A stretch of 64,000 nt of DNA, from contig NW_026947484.1 of the NCBI RefSeq assembly GCF_034190915.1, positions 212,734,657 through 212,798,656 of the forward strand, in the 5' to 3' direction. The translations under genes and the position numbers were made by a program. Source of the DNA: Cavia porcellus. Lineage: Eukaryota; Chordata; Mammalia; Rodentia; Caviidae. Below the pieces are notes generated by a model. That model was not told the DNA's origin. It was given only the letters and a program-made list of their open reading frames with translations, and did not search any database. Shown in pieces: positions 54,572 through 64,000 of this stretch (positions within the stretch are counted from its first letter, which is position 1; each line of letters starts with the position of its first letter).

Positions 54572-55005
54572 TGTTATGGCTTATAGTTAGATATCCCTCC
54601 AAAGTCTCATGTGCTCATAGGTGGGGCTTTTGGGAATGACTAGATCATGGGTATATGACACTGGATCATGGATGTGCGATACTAGGTTAGTTGACTGATA
54701 GGTTTAGCAGAGTTCTAGGTGAGGATGAAGAGGGAAGACCCACCCTGGATATGGGTGGCACCAACCAATAGGCTTGTAACCCTGGTAGAATAAAAGGGAA
54801 AGAACAAGAAAGTCTCACTGCCTCATGCTTGCATTCAATCATGCACTGCTCCTTGCCTGACAGATCCTTTGGCTAAGCTATCTTGCCTTTGAACCAGCTG
54901 ACTGTGAATTGAAACCTCTACCATCTGTGAAATAAAATAATCTTTTCTCTTTTAACTTGTGGATGTTAGGTATTTTGTCCCAGCAACAAAAGAGAAGTTA
55001 AAACA
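54572..55005 (+). mobile_element. 3' LTR of the MaLR element
   Basis: Begins 'tgttatggcttatagttaga' and ends near 'cagcaacaaaagagaag'. It shares 'gatatgggtggcaccaacca', 'tgactgtgaattgaaacctc' and 'ttttctcttttaacttgtgg' with the 5' LTR. Within the region matching 52491-52598 only one copy is present. Confidence 0.88.
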
Positions 55006-55206
55006 TAAGGCTTTTTTCTTGGGTCTGTTAATAATTATATTTCTTTTTCTTGAGATGTCTATTCATATTCTTAATTTTTTAGCATTATACTTTCTTCATT
55101 ATTGAAATATCAGTTTTTTGAATACTAAAAGTTTTCATTTCTCTGGTCACCACTGACTTAGGTGTTGTCAACTTTCATGAATTATTCTGGCTTGCTGTTG
55201 CTTGTT

Positions 55207-55275
55207 TTTTGGTGGTGTTGGGTCAGAACCTAGAGCCTGTGCATGTGAAGTACATGCTCTTCTACTGAGCTATAT
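55207..55275 (-). mobile_element. Decayed ID-type SINE
   Basis: 'gttgggtcagaacctagagc', 'ctgtgcatgtgaagtacatg', 'ctcttctactgagctatatc' is the reverse complement of a classic ID with many changes. Confidence 0.68.
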
Positions 55276-55279
55276 CCTC

Positions 55280-57050
55280 ATTCGTTTTCTTCTTATCTTT
55301 GACTGTTTCTTACTGTTCAATACAACTTGTCACTCCTGTTTCATCTTTATTTTTCTTGGATTTAATAGTTCTCATCTAGTTATGTTTGCCTTCTAACTTA
55401 TATAAACAGTTGGAAAAATGGATTAGTTAAAAAAAAAAGAAAAATGGATTAGTACTACAATGCTGATTATAAAAATTAGCACATTTTCACTGCTGTTTAG
55501 AGGCAACTGACTTCAAAAATTTCAAATTGATTTATATGGTATTTTCCTCCATATCTCAAAATCAAATGCTTATATTTCTATTTATCATTTTTTCCTCTCT
55601 AGGAAAATCTATTAATTTCTCATAATGGAAAATTAAATTTTAATTTTCATTTCACTACTCACCTGCCCTATCACATACAGGCACAATTTTATTTCTGTGT
55701 TCCAAACAATTATATAATAATTTAACTAGACCAGTATTCTGTTTTTATTTTTGTGACTATAAATGCCAAGTCCATAGAAGACATATAGTAAGCTTAGATT
55801 GATTTATTTTGCCAGAATAATGTTTGAATTTCTCTAGAATTAATATTTATTTTTCCACTGTTTTCTTCTTGAAGAGTTGGGGGTCTGAAAATGATACTTC
55901 AAAAATATGATGGGTTATGGGATGACATGCTAAGCCATTTTATGTAAAGAGAAAGATTCTTTCTGGATTGGTTGCATCTACAATAAGACCAGAATGCAAC
56001 CCAGAACACAGCTGTCCTTCTTTCTACTCTGAATCTGATTGTCCATCCTAGAAAACAAAACTGCAAAACATAACCACACCTGGATAAACTCCCAGCACAA
56101 AACAATTCCTGTCCTTGGTACTCATTTAAATCCCTAGGAGATGGTCTGCTGTATTATTCATTCCCCTTAAGATCTCCTACAAGCCTCCCCAGTTATTTCT
56201 ATTTTACACTCTCCCCTTCCTTTATGGAAAAAGAAGTATACATTTTCTGAATAATGGTAGGCAGTGACTAATCCTCTGAGTTTCCTCTTTTGTGTGACTA
56301 TGTATGTATTTCCCTCTATTTAATCTTTGTCAGTTTATTCTAAAGAATCTGCAGAGGCAGAAGAGAAATTTCTTCTCATTCTTACAAAACTCAGCACTAC
56401 TTTGACTTTAGATTCAGTTGTATAAATCTCCTCTCAATATGTTTAAATACAGCAGGTATTCTATGGATTTAGCTTTGTGGAACAATTCTCTGAATCTCTA
56501 CCTTTTCCAGACTGTTCTGTTTGCTATCTGCACTTGCCACATAGCTGTGGTCTTGGGAAATCCTTCCTCCATCATTCTGGGATTTCCTTTACCTCTTCCT
56601 TATATTGAATCCCTTGTTTTCTGGATCCTCTGTTTTCCCAAGGTTTCTGAGAAAGAGTGTATAGGAGATAATTTTTTTAAAAACTTGCATATCTAAGTGT
56701 TTTTATTCTGCACTGAAGTTTGACAAATGGTTTGCCTTGAGAATAAGATTATAATATCATTTCTTTTCTCTGAATTTTAAATCATCTCATTATATTTGTT
56801 ATGTTTTTGTTCATTATAAAATACTGATTCTAAATGTTTGTATATGACATCTTTTATCTTCCTAGAATCTTGTGAAATTGTTTTTTTACTTTCAGATTTC
56901 TAAAGCTTTATTATCATGTGCCTTTGGATGAGGGTCTATTTTAATTCACTGTGCTACAAACTTGAAGAGAGCCCTTTAAAATGAAATCTCATGAGCTTCT
57001 AATATAGGAAGTTTTCTTCTATTATTTCTTTCATTATTTTATCCCTTCAT
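55280..57050. other. AT-rich DNA, no gene seen
   Basis: Pyrimidine-rich and AT-rich. 55010-55420 and 56270-57050 have an old minus-strand L1 flavour but no diagnostic run that I trust. Frames are 60-92 codons without domains. Confidence 0.35.
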
Positions 57051-57059
57051 TATGATCTC

Positions 57060-57480
57060 TGTCTCCTATTATACTTTTTATAGTCTCTCCAAAATTAAAG
57101 GGATGATCTATGGAAGTGACAGTGGGTACTTACCAAACTAGTCATAAAATATATTTCAGACCTTTTTCTTGTTCTCTTGAATCACGTGCTCTGAGAAAAG
57201 CCAAGTATGTCAAGAAGACACTAAGGCTATCATCCGGAGAGCTTTCATGATGAAGAGCCAAGAACTTCCACCAATAAAGAACACATTTCCAGTCATGTGA
57301 GTGAGGTACTTGGAAATGCATTTTCTAGCTATAGTAATGTGCAAAGAAACTTGTAGTCCTAGCAAACATCCAACTGAACCTCATGAGAAACCCTGAATGA
57401 CATCTATGTAGCTAAGTTCCTCTGGAGCTCAAGGCCACAAAAAATAAAAGAGATAGAAATGTTTATTATTATTTAAGCCA
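57060..57480. mobile_element. Possible MLT-like LTR
   Basis: 'gctctgagaaaagccaagta', 'tgtcaagaagacactaaggc', 'tgaagagccaagaacttcca' and 'accctgaatgacatctatg' echo the MLT-type order seen at 39500. No defined ends. Confidence 0.4.
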
Positions 57481-57594
57481 TTAAAATTTGTTAACAATAA
57501 TTTAAGCGGCAATATATAGTTAACTGTCTCAGAATTTATGGCTTTCAGAAGTATGATTACTAAAACAAGTTGTAATGAATCAATTAAGACAGAT

Positions 57595-57648
57595 ACAAAA
57601 TCAGCTTTCATAATTACTTGATGCTGGAGAGTACAATCTCTTCACAAT
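57595..57648. repeat. Dispersed repeat copy A
   Basis: 'attacttgatgctggagagt' plus 'acaatctcttcacaa' recurs at 59980-60024 as 'attacttgttgctggagagt' plus 'ataatcttttcacaa'. Family unknown. Confidence 0.7.
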
Positions 57649-58514
57649 AACTAAAATACACAAAATATATATACATAGTAACAAATAATAATTGATAAAT
57701 AATTAATACTCTCTCTTTCGTAAGCTCTGCTTACTGGGTATTGAGTTTCCTGACCTAATTATCTAATTTTCTAATCTTTTTACTCCTTTTTATCATGTCC
57801 GTGTCTCTTTACACTGGTTTCCTCATATTTACCTTCCAATCTTTCTTTTCTAGGTCATGATGGAATAGTATCAGACTGACCTGCCTGCCCTGCAAAATTT
57901 TTTGGAAAAAAATAACCCATTTTTAGGTACCAAATACCAAAGAGTATAATGATACAAAGCTTAAAAAAGAAAACATGCAAAGTGAACCCTACATTTATCC
58001 CTGTCCTCTTCCTGGGGCCATTTTTCAAACATATAGCAGCAAGAGAAAGTCATGCTGAATGGTAGAAATAGATACCAGAGTTCAGAGAGCAAAACAGTGA
58101 CTGGGATTTGGATAGGCATGATGACCACCTTTCTGAAGACCAGAAAGCTCCATACAAAGTGTCAAGTTTGTGTAAAGGTTCTTTTAATCCTTGGTCTAAT
58201 CCTTGTATAAGCACAAATATGAGATTCTAAGAGGTCTTGTTAGATAGAGACTAAGAATTAAACAGAGATCTTAGAGATTGTCTAGAGTTAGGGGGACATT
58301 AGAGATTCCTTATGGCCAGAAGTGAAGACCATTCTTGGCATTCCATAGTGACCACAAAGAATTCATAATCTAGAAGTAGGATTTACACTCTAAAAAGGAC
58401 AAACTAACATAGACTTGCCCCAATAAAGGTGAAAAGAAGGGCTCAACAGGATCAAGGTTCCTTTCAAATTATATCTGCCTTTCAAAATAAAACTCAACAC
58501 CCTTTTGTTAAGAA

Positions 58515-58640
58515 GTTGACACATATTTTTGTAAAGAATCAGAGTGCAAATATTTTGGGCTTTGTGGATTTCTATGACAACTATTCAGCTCTGCTACTGA
58601 AACATAAAATCATCCATGACTTCATTTTAAAAGCATCTTT
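58515..58640. mobile_element. hAT-Charlie-type MITE fragment (MER-like)
   Basis: 'tttttgtaaagaatcagagt', 'gcaaatattttgggctttgt', 'ctatgacaactattcagctc', 'tgctactgaaacataaaatc' follows the common mammalian hAT MITE interior 'gtaaagggccagatagtaaatattttaggctttg' in outline. Confidence 0.65.
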
Positions 58641-58879
58641 GGGATCTAGTTGAATCCTGCTTTAGAGAAAGATAACATAATCCAGACCTTCTAAAATATG
58701 TAAACCACAAGGTCCAGTTCACATCGAAAACTTAGTAATCATACAAGAAACCAAGAGAAAAGGGACCACAGATCATAAGATTAAAAGATCAATATAAAGA
58801 GATACAGAGAAGATACAAGATGTGATAGAAAAATATGATGTACATAAATTTAAAAATCCATTGCAGTAGAAGATAGATT

Positions 58880-59047
58880 GTCACTAATCCTGCTCAGAAT
58901 ACTTCCTCTTGTTTCAAATATGTTTATCCCATTGTTCTTGTTGCTTTCTGAAGCAGCTCTGGAAGTTCTTTTTTGTGTCTTTAGTCGCACTCTTGTGGTT
59001 GCTTTAAAGTCCTGAATTGATTCAAAATCTTTACCTTTTATTGTCAT
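58880..59047 (-). pseudogene. Mariner-type transposase C-terminal fragment (minus)
   Basis: The minus strand reads 'MTIKGKDFESIQDFKATTRV' then 'RLKTQK'. After a frame change it reads 'RNFQSCFRKQQEQWDKHI' and a stop. This matches the C-terminal block of mariner-family transposases, where 'KG..F..I.DI' is followed by '(K/R)(E/N)FQ.CF..WQ.RW.KC'. The conserved W and C positions are partly lost. Dead fragment of about 55 codons. Confidence 0.72.
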
Positions 59048-59179
59048 TTTGGCTTTGAGGAAGAGCCAGAAGGCACACAGTGACAGATTCAGTGACTAAG
59101 ATGAACAGACCTGCATTGCAGTGTTTTTAGGAGACTGCCTGTCTGCTGGATTGCACCCAGTTGCAGCATGCATCTAATT

Positions 59180-59295
59180 TTGTATTCCACCTCAAAATGA
59201 CTCCCATAAAAGAGGACTTTCAGAGCTGCTTCAGAAAGCAGCAAGAACAGTGGGAGAAATGTGTTTGAAGCAAGGGGAATATTTTGAGGAGTAAT
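59180..59295 (+). pseudogene. Mariner-type transposase C-terminal fragment (plus)
   Basis: The plus strand reads 'HLKMTPIKEDFQSCFRKQQE' then 'QWEKCV', a stop, and 'SKGNIL'. It is the same block as the minus-strand copy at 58880-59047, in opposite orientation. The arms 58892-58975 and 59207-59290 pair as inverted repeats at roughly 80 per cent by eye. Confidence 0.72.
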
Positions 59296-59299
59296 GGTA

Positions 59300-59970
59300 A
59301 TGCATCTTTTACTATAATAATTTTTGAAAATTTAAAAAATTCTTCATATTTGTGTCATCCATTATATAGTCATCAGAGTTAACAGAGAAGATTTCTAGAT
59401 AACTACAATTCATATAATAAAAAAAGAAAGCAAATGGATAAATAGATGAATAATTGTGTGTTTCAACAGAGAATTAGAATGCTAGAAAAAGATCAGTTGA
59501 CTTTTTAGTAATTGTGTAATGTTTATCTGAAACTCAGAACTCACTGGATTGGATTGTCAAAGGAAGACCTATCACTATATTGTAAAGATATGAACATGTT
59601 TTATTTATGTATTTATTTATTAAAGAGAAAAGAACACAGAAAAATAAAAAAGCAAACAAAGAATGACAATAGCAAAACAACAACAACAAAACAATAGGAA
59701 TATAGGATTTCAAAATAGAGTTGATGGGATTTATCAATGTTGATGGTACTGTTCTTACAAGTTATAGGACCTCTAAGTAAAGAATGAATATATTTTTATA
59801 TAGGGTTGGGGAAAGGGTTAAGTTCAGGATTTACAGCTTAAGAAGCAGAGGCACTCAGAAAATGGTTGACCTTTACTTAGCTAAGGAAGCAGAGACTGTT
59901 AGTGAGGCTATTATTGATTGGCTGATATCCAAGTCTGACTGATAAAATAAGTTGTTATCCACTAGGACCA
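59300..59970. other. AT-rich DNA, no gene seen
   Basis: Short tandem 'tttatttatgtatttattta' around 59600 and a CAACAA run near 59680. No exon or repeat family assigned. Confidence 0.4.
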
Positions 59971-59979
59971 GTACAAAAC

Positions 59980-60024
59980 CAGTTTAGCTGATTACTTGTT
60001 GCTGGAGAGTATAATCTTTTCACA
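59980..60024. repeat. Dispersed repeat copy B
   Basis: Partner of 57595-57648; see that entry. Same orientation. Confidence 0.7.
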
Positions 60025-60389
60025 AGAACATAGTAACCTTTTTATTCTCAAACTGAACATCAGACTAGATGCAGAGAAGACAGATTTAGGGAACTCAAAC
60101 AGATTCAGAAAAACATCTTAAAATAAAATAGAATGGGGTCAGATCAGAAAATAGCACAAAAAGTTATGAGACATACTAAGAAGAATACAACATACATATA
60201 ATTGGAGTCCAAAAAGGAGAAAGAAGTTAGAATTGTTTAAAAAAAAAAAAAAGCAGCATTCAAAGAAATGTCAGGAATTTTTCAGTCATTCTACTGCATT
60301 TTTCTGATTTTTTTTAATTTTTAAAATCTCATCTCTTTTTTATTGTCCTGTAAATATCTTTCACCTCATTTAAAAATAGCATACATTTT

Positions 60390-60463
60390 GTGATGCTGGG
60401 GATCAAAGTCAGGTCTCACACATGCTAGACAAACACTCATCATTGAGCTATATCCTCAGCCCT
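60390..60463 (-). mobile_element. ID-type SINE (classic type)
   Basis: 'tgatgctggggatcaaagtc', 'aggtctcacacatgctagac', 'aaacactcatcattgagcta', 'tatcctcagccct' is the reverse complement of a diverged classic ID. Confidence 0.75.
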
Positions 60464-60469
60464 GAAATA

Positions 60470-61450
60470 AGATTATATTTTTGTTTTGAGATTTTCACAT
60501 CTTTTTTTAATCTTAGAATATTAAGGACATTTTAAAAATTTCTCTTCCTTTCTTCTGTTACTATTTTTTCCACAGCACTTTAAAACAAGTATTTCTAGGC
60601 ACCTCTCTCTTAAAGGCTCATACTCTGTTCTCTTTTAGTATGTACTTTAAAAATTTCTGCCTAATGGATCTCTTTGTGCCTCTCAAGAAAGTACCTTAAG
60701 ATGTTGAAATAATGAAATAAATGACTTCTATTAACACAGAAAAATATAGGCAAAAATAAATATTATGTGTAGTTTTTAAAAAGAAATAAAAATCCACATT
60801 TCTAAAGGATATTGAAATACTCTAAAACTTTGAAAACAAAATCTGTCTTTATATTTCATTTGTTGATGATACATGACCCAAATAGAACTTAGTTGATGGA
60901 AAAACCTAAAGTGAACTGATGTTCAATTACTTACAGTCTTTATATGTCTTTCTTAGTGTGAAATTTTGTATTTTTAAACAATAGTCTTACTATGTTTGAT
61001 CAAGATGTAATACTCTAAAATCTTCTGTAATTTTTCTATAATAGATAATGTATGATACATGCATTGGTACTTTCTATAATGTGAAAAGTTCCAAAATATT
61101 TTTAAATCCAGAAGTTTCAGATAAGCTCTCATGAACTCATACTAGAAATACTAAAAATAAAATTTAAATGGAAAATCAAGTAAAAAACAATATAGAGGGC
61201 AAATTCAGAGAACAAAGTTAAAGACAAAATTAGTGAATTGAAAGAGAACTGTGAAATTCATCTTGCAACACAAAAAGGCAAATAAGTAAAAAAAGTTAAA
61301 GAGCAATTAAGATTCAAGATTAATTGAGGCTGTCCAACAGTCAAAAAGGAATTTAAGAAAAGTGCAAAAAAGGGAAAGATAGAAAAATAATATTTCAGAG
61401 GTAAAAGCTGAAAGTTATTTCACATCAAAATTATATACAAAATATAGTGA
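60470..61450. other. AT-rich DNA, probably old L1 in part
   Basis: 61150-61450 has an A-rich, 'aattgaaagagaactgtg'-type composition like L1 ORF1 or its 5' flank on the plus strand, but no diagnostic protein block remains. No gene. Confidence 0.35.
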
Positions 61451-61468
61451 TTCAAATAAAAAGAAGTG

Positions 61469-61561
61469 GGCTGGAGATTTAGCTCAGCAGCATAAGCACC
61501 TGCCTTGCAAGCAGGCAGTCGTGAGTTCGATCCCTGGTACTGATAAAAAAATAAAAATAAA
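61469..61561 (+). mobile_element. Young ID-type SINE with perfect target-site duplication
   Basis: 'ggctggagatttagctcagc', 'agcataagcacctgccttgc', 'aagcaggcagtcgtgagttc', 'gatccctggtactgataaaa', A/T-rich tail. The 15-base flank aaataaaaagaagtg occurs at 61454-61468 and again at 61562-61576. Confidence 0.95.
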
Positions 61562-62004
61562 AAATAAAAAGAAGTGTCTGCCAAGACACATAATAAGATC
61601 GCAGAACATGAAGAATAAAGAATGTTAAGATATCAGATGGGAATGACTATCAATGAGTAATTATTAAACTGACAAGGTTTGATAAGCAAAAACAAAATCA
61701 AGAACAATGGGAAAAAACAATTAAGATCAATATGAGTATGTATATAACCCAAATTGCAATACAGGGAAAATTGAGCTCTACTATATTACAAGTATATAAC
61801 ATGACCACATGGAGGGGAATGAAAAAAACAACTTAGGAAAATAATTTTGGTTGCATATTATAAGGTTAAAGAAAAAGTTGTATGCAAATCTTTTAATGTT
61901 TCTATGTGACTCCATTTCTCATAGGCTATAGACTAGCAACTCTGAAAATACTTTTTGTCTCTACTTGGATTGAACAATACATGTACATTTGTTGTTGTGG
62001 TAGG

Positions 62005-62482
62005 CAAAATATTAGCTCCCTAAATGCTCCATCCAATATCCTAATCCCCGGAAGATGACAATATGTTGTTATAATAGGAAAAGGAAATTAAGGTTGCTAA
62101 TCAGCTGGCCTTAGTACAAGGTGATTATCAAATATTCTCCAGGCAGATCCAATGTCATCATGAGAGTACTGAAAGTAGAAGAGATACAAGGGAAGATTGG
62201 AGTGATGGGCTTATTCGATGGGATGAGTCAACCTGTCATTGCTGGTCTTGAAGATGGAAGGGGATCATCAGCCGAGGAATGCAGGAAGCCTCTGGAGGAG
62301 TGAAGAGACAAAAGCTCCTCCAGAGCTCTGGAAAGGCACATAGCCAGCAGCACTGTGATTTCATCCCACTGAAATCCTCTTCATATGGTTTGCCCCAAGG
62401 AACTGTAACATTTATATTCTTTTAAGAGACAGAGTTTTCATCCATTTGTTATAGCACCAGAAAAATACTTAATACAATTGTA
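62005..62482 (+). mobile_element. MLT1-like LTR
   Basis: 'ggtaggcaaaatattagctc', 'caatatcctaatccccggaa', 'aaattaaggttgctaatcag', 'tgctggtcttgaagatggaa', 'gaggaatgcaggaagcctct', 'ttgttatagcaccagaaaaa' run in the full MLT1 LTR order. The 60-codon frame at 62121-62303 lies wholly inside it and is not a gene. Confidence 0.85.
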
Positions 62483-62639
62483 GATACTGATAGCCAGGTT
62501 ATTTTTTTTTCCACTCAGACAAAGAAAATATGAATAAGAAAGCAGGGGAAAGGCTTGAATAAGTCTTAAAATATTGAATGAGAGTCGTGAGCATCAATGT
62601 GAATTCTCAGTTGTTGATAGATAATTAGATGAAAATGTT

Positions 62640-63560
62640 AGACGGAATAGACTTTTTAAAAAATTATAGGAACATGGTAGCGTAAGACAACAGTTTCCTT
62701 TTTCTCCTCCCAGATGCCATGCAGGAATAACAAGGCATGTAGAAATAACAAGGCACTCTCTATTCTCAGCAAAGGGAAGAAAAATACGTATGGAACACAA
62801 GGAATGGCAAATGCAGGTAAGGTTGGTGTGGACACCGCAAGGGCAAATGCAGGGAAACTGCAGGGGTCAGTGAGGCATTTAGGTTAGGAGAGGGCTGTGC
62901 TGTGAAATAAGAAACCTTAATTCTTTATAGAGAGGAAGATCTAGGAGATTTTAAGAAAATAGCTAAGGAGTAAGCAGGAACACTGGGGGAAAAGGATAAC
63001 ACAGAACCGCAGACAACATCTAGACAGTGCAGAGGCCGCAGGTCTCAGAGGACTCTGTCCAAAGCATGAGTCCTGCCCTATAGTTATAAACCTGGATCCT
63101 TTAAATACATATTTGAAGATCTCAAAAAGGGCAGATATGAAAAAATTCAGGGGAGGGGGATGGTAGACAGCGTGAGGCATAGGAAAAGCACGACACAATG
63201 TGCAGGAAATTGTAAAATAGCCTCAGGGTAGATTGCAGAACATCAGAAAAAATAATTCCATGAGACTCCCTCCTGTAAACAGCACAGTCAGGAACGTCCA
63301 CCTCACAAACAGGCAGCGACATTTACGAGATGGAGAACATTCCTCAGGAAAATATGTCAAGGGAGAGATGAAACGGTTGTCAAAACATGTCACTGTGCTT
63401 TAAAAATTAAAATCCAACAAACAATAGTTTTTGTACAGAGATCGTAGAGAAGACAAATAATTCAGAGAAGAAATGAAAATTCAAAAGATGATGATAAAAA
63501 ATAGAAAAATTTAACTTGAAATAAAAGACAACTTATAAGTGTGAAAAAAATCAGGAGGCC
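62640..63560 (+). mobile_element. Possible old L1 5' region
   Basis: 'ggaacatggtagcgtaagac' followed by 'aacagtttcctttttctcct' resembles L1 5' leader words ('atggcggcgt...agacagc'). The A-rich 63420-63540 stretch could be the ORF1 approach. No open ORF1 is seen. Confidence 0.4.
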
Positions 63561-63584
63561 TAGTTTTGTTTTATTTTTTTTTTC

Positions 63585-64000
63585 ATCTCTAAATAAACTA
63601 AATCTTCCAACTATGGACATAATAAATTTATTCATTTTTAGAAGTCTTCATTAATGTGTCTTACTTTTTTATAGTTTTCTTGGGATTGTGTGCCATTTTC
63701 TATATTCATTCCTGGTACTTGAGGGTTCTTTTAAAATCTCATTGTTAAAAGTATCTTTTTAAAAATAATGTCATTTTCTACTTATTTACTGCTGATATAT
63801 AAAGACAATTTTTTTGAAAATTGAATTTATGTGATGACATTTTGCTAAATTTGCTAATTAATTCTTGTTAGTCATCTATAGATTGTTTTGGGGTTACTTC
63901 ACATACAATCATCTGTTTCAGAAATGATTTCATTCTTCCTTCCCTACTCTCCCAAGTGTCCTTTCTTATTTCTTCTTTTTTTTGGGGCTGCGATTTGTCT
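63585..64000 (-). mobile_element. Old L1 ORF2 fragment, minus strand, runs off window
   Basis: 'attttctacttatttactgc', 'tgatatataaagacaatttt', 'ttgctaaatttgctaattaa', 'ttcttgttagtcatctatag' are reverse-complement ORF2 words. The right edge lies outside the window. Confidence 0.68.

Overview
This is mammalian nuclear DNA, almost certainly from a rodent. The evidence is the mix of repeats: 7SL-derived B1 SINEs, dimeric B1-dID SINEs, many tRNA-derived ID-type SINEs, old L1, L2 and MIR elements, and ERVL-MaLR (MLT/MST-like) LTR elements. The youngest SINE is an ID variant whose anticodon-like loop reads TGC and whose 3' part ends in GGTACCGATAAAA. That is not the rat/mouse ID or B2 type, and B1-dID is known from non-muroid rodents. 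A squirrel-, beaver- or guinea-pig-related lineage is therefore more likely than a mouse or rat, but I cannot name the species.

I see no intact protein-coding gene, no convincing exon with splice sites, no functional RNA gene and no obvious CpG island. The open frames are 60-220 codons long and nearly all lie inside repeats or pseudogenes, or antisense to them. The window reads as intergenic or intronic sequence.

Layout. 1-6.5 kb is fairly GC-rich and repeat-poor, and holds a near-full-length processed pseudogene of the tetraspanin gene TSPAN3 (about 3.2-4.65 kb) with its poly(A) signal and tail. 6.5-9.8 kb has a (GA)n tract, an ID SINE and a MER2/Tigger-like relic. 9.85-14.3 kb is nested L1 in both orientations, cut by a solo LTR with a target-site duplication. 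15-18.5 kb has a TA-flanked mariner/Tigger MITE, two young ID SINEs and an old L1 carrying an ID copy with a 260-bp CT/GTCT tail. 20.4-23.0 kb has a B1 followed by a complete-ended L1 that lacks most of ORF2 and has a 3' UTR built of repeated monomers. 25.3-26.8 kb is a minus-strand MaLR element. 35.4-39.5 kb is an old L1 split by a younger, 5'-inverted L1. 39.5-47.3 kb holds MLT1-like LTRs, a B1-dID, a second MITE, a second solo LTR and an 84-bp inverted duplication. 48.5-50.3 kb holds the decayed C-terminal half of a piggyBac transposase, with its zinc-finger end and 3' flank present in three tandem units. 52.4-55.0 kb is a two-LTR MaLR element with a 108-bp duplication in one LTR and a young ID SINE inside it. 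58.5-64 kb has a hAT-like fragment, two opposed mariner-transposase fragments, a young ID SINE, an MLT1-like LTR and L1 pieces.

The genes do not work together as a system, since everything recognisable is a relic of mobile DNA or a retrocopy. The strongest leads are the piggyBac relic with tandem 3' units, the opposed mariner fragments, the TSPAN3 retrocopy, the ORF2-deleted L1 and several clean duplications. Repeat names come from remembered consensus patterns, not a database search, and many repeat edges are accurate only to tens of bases.
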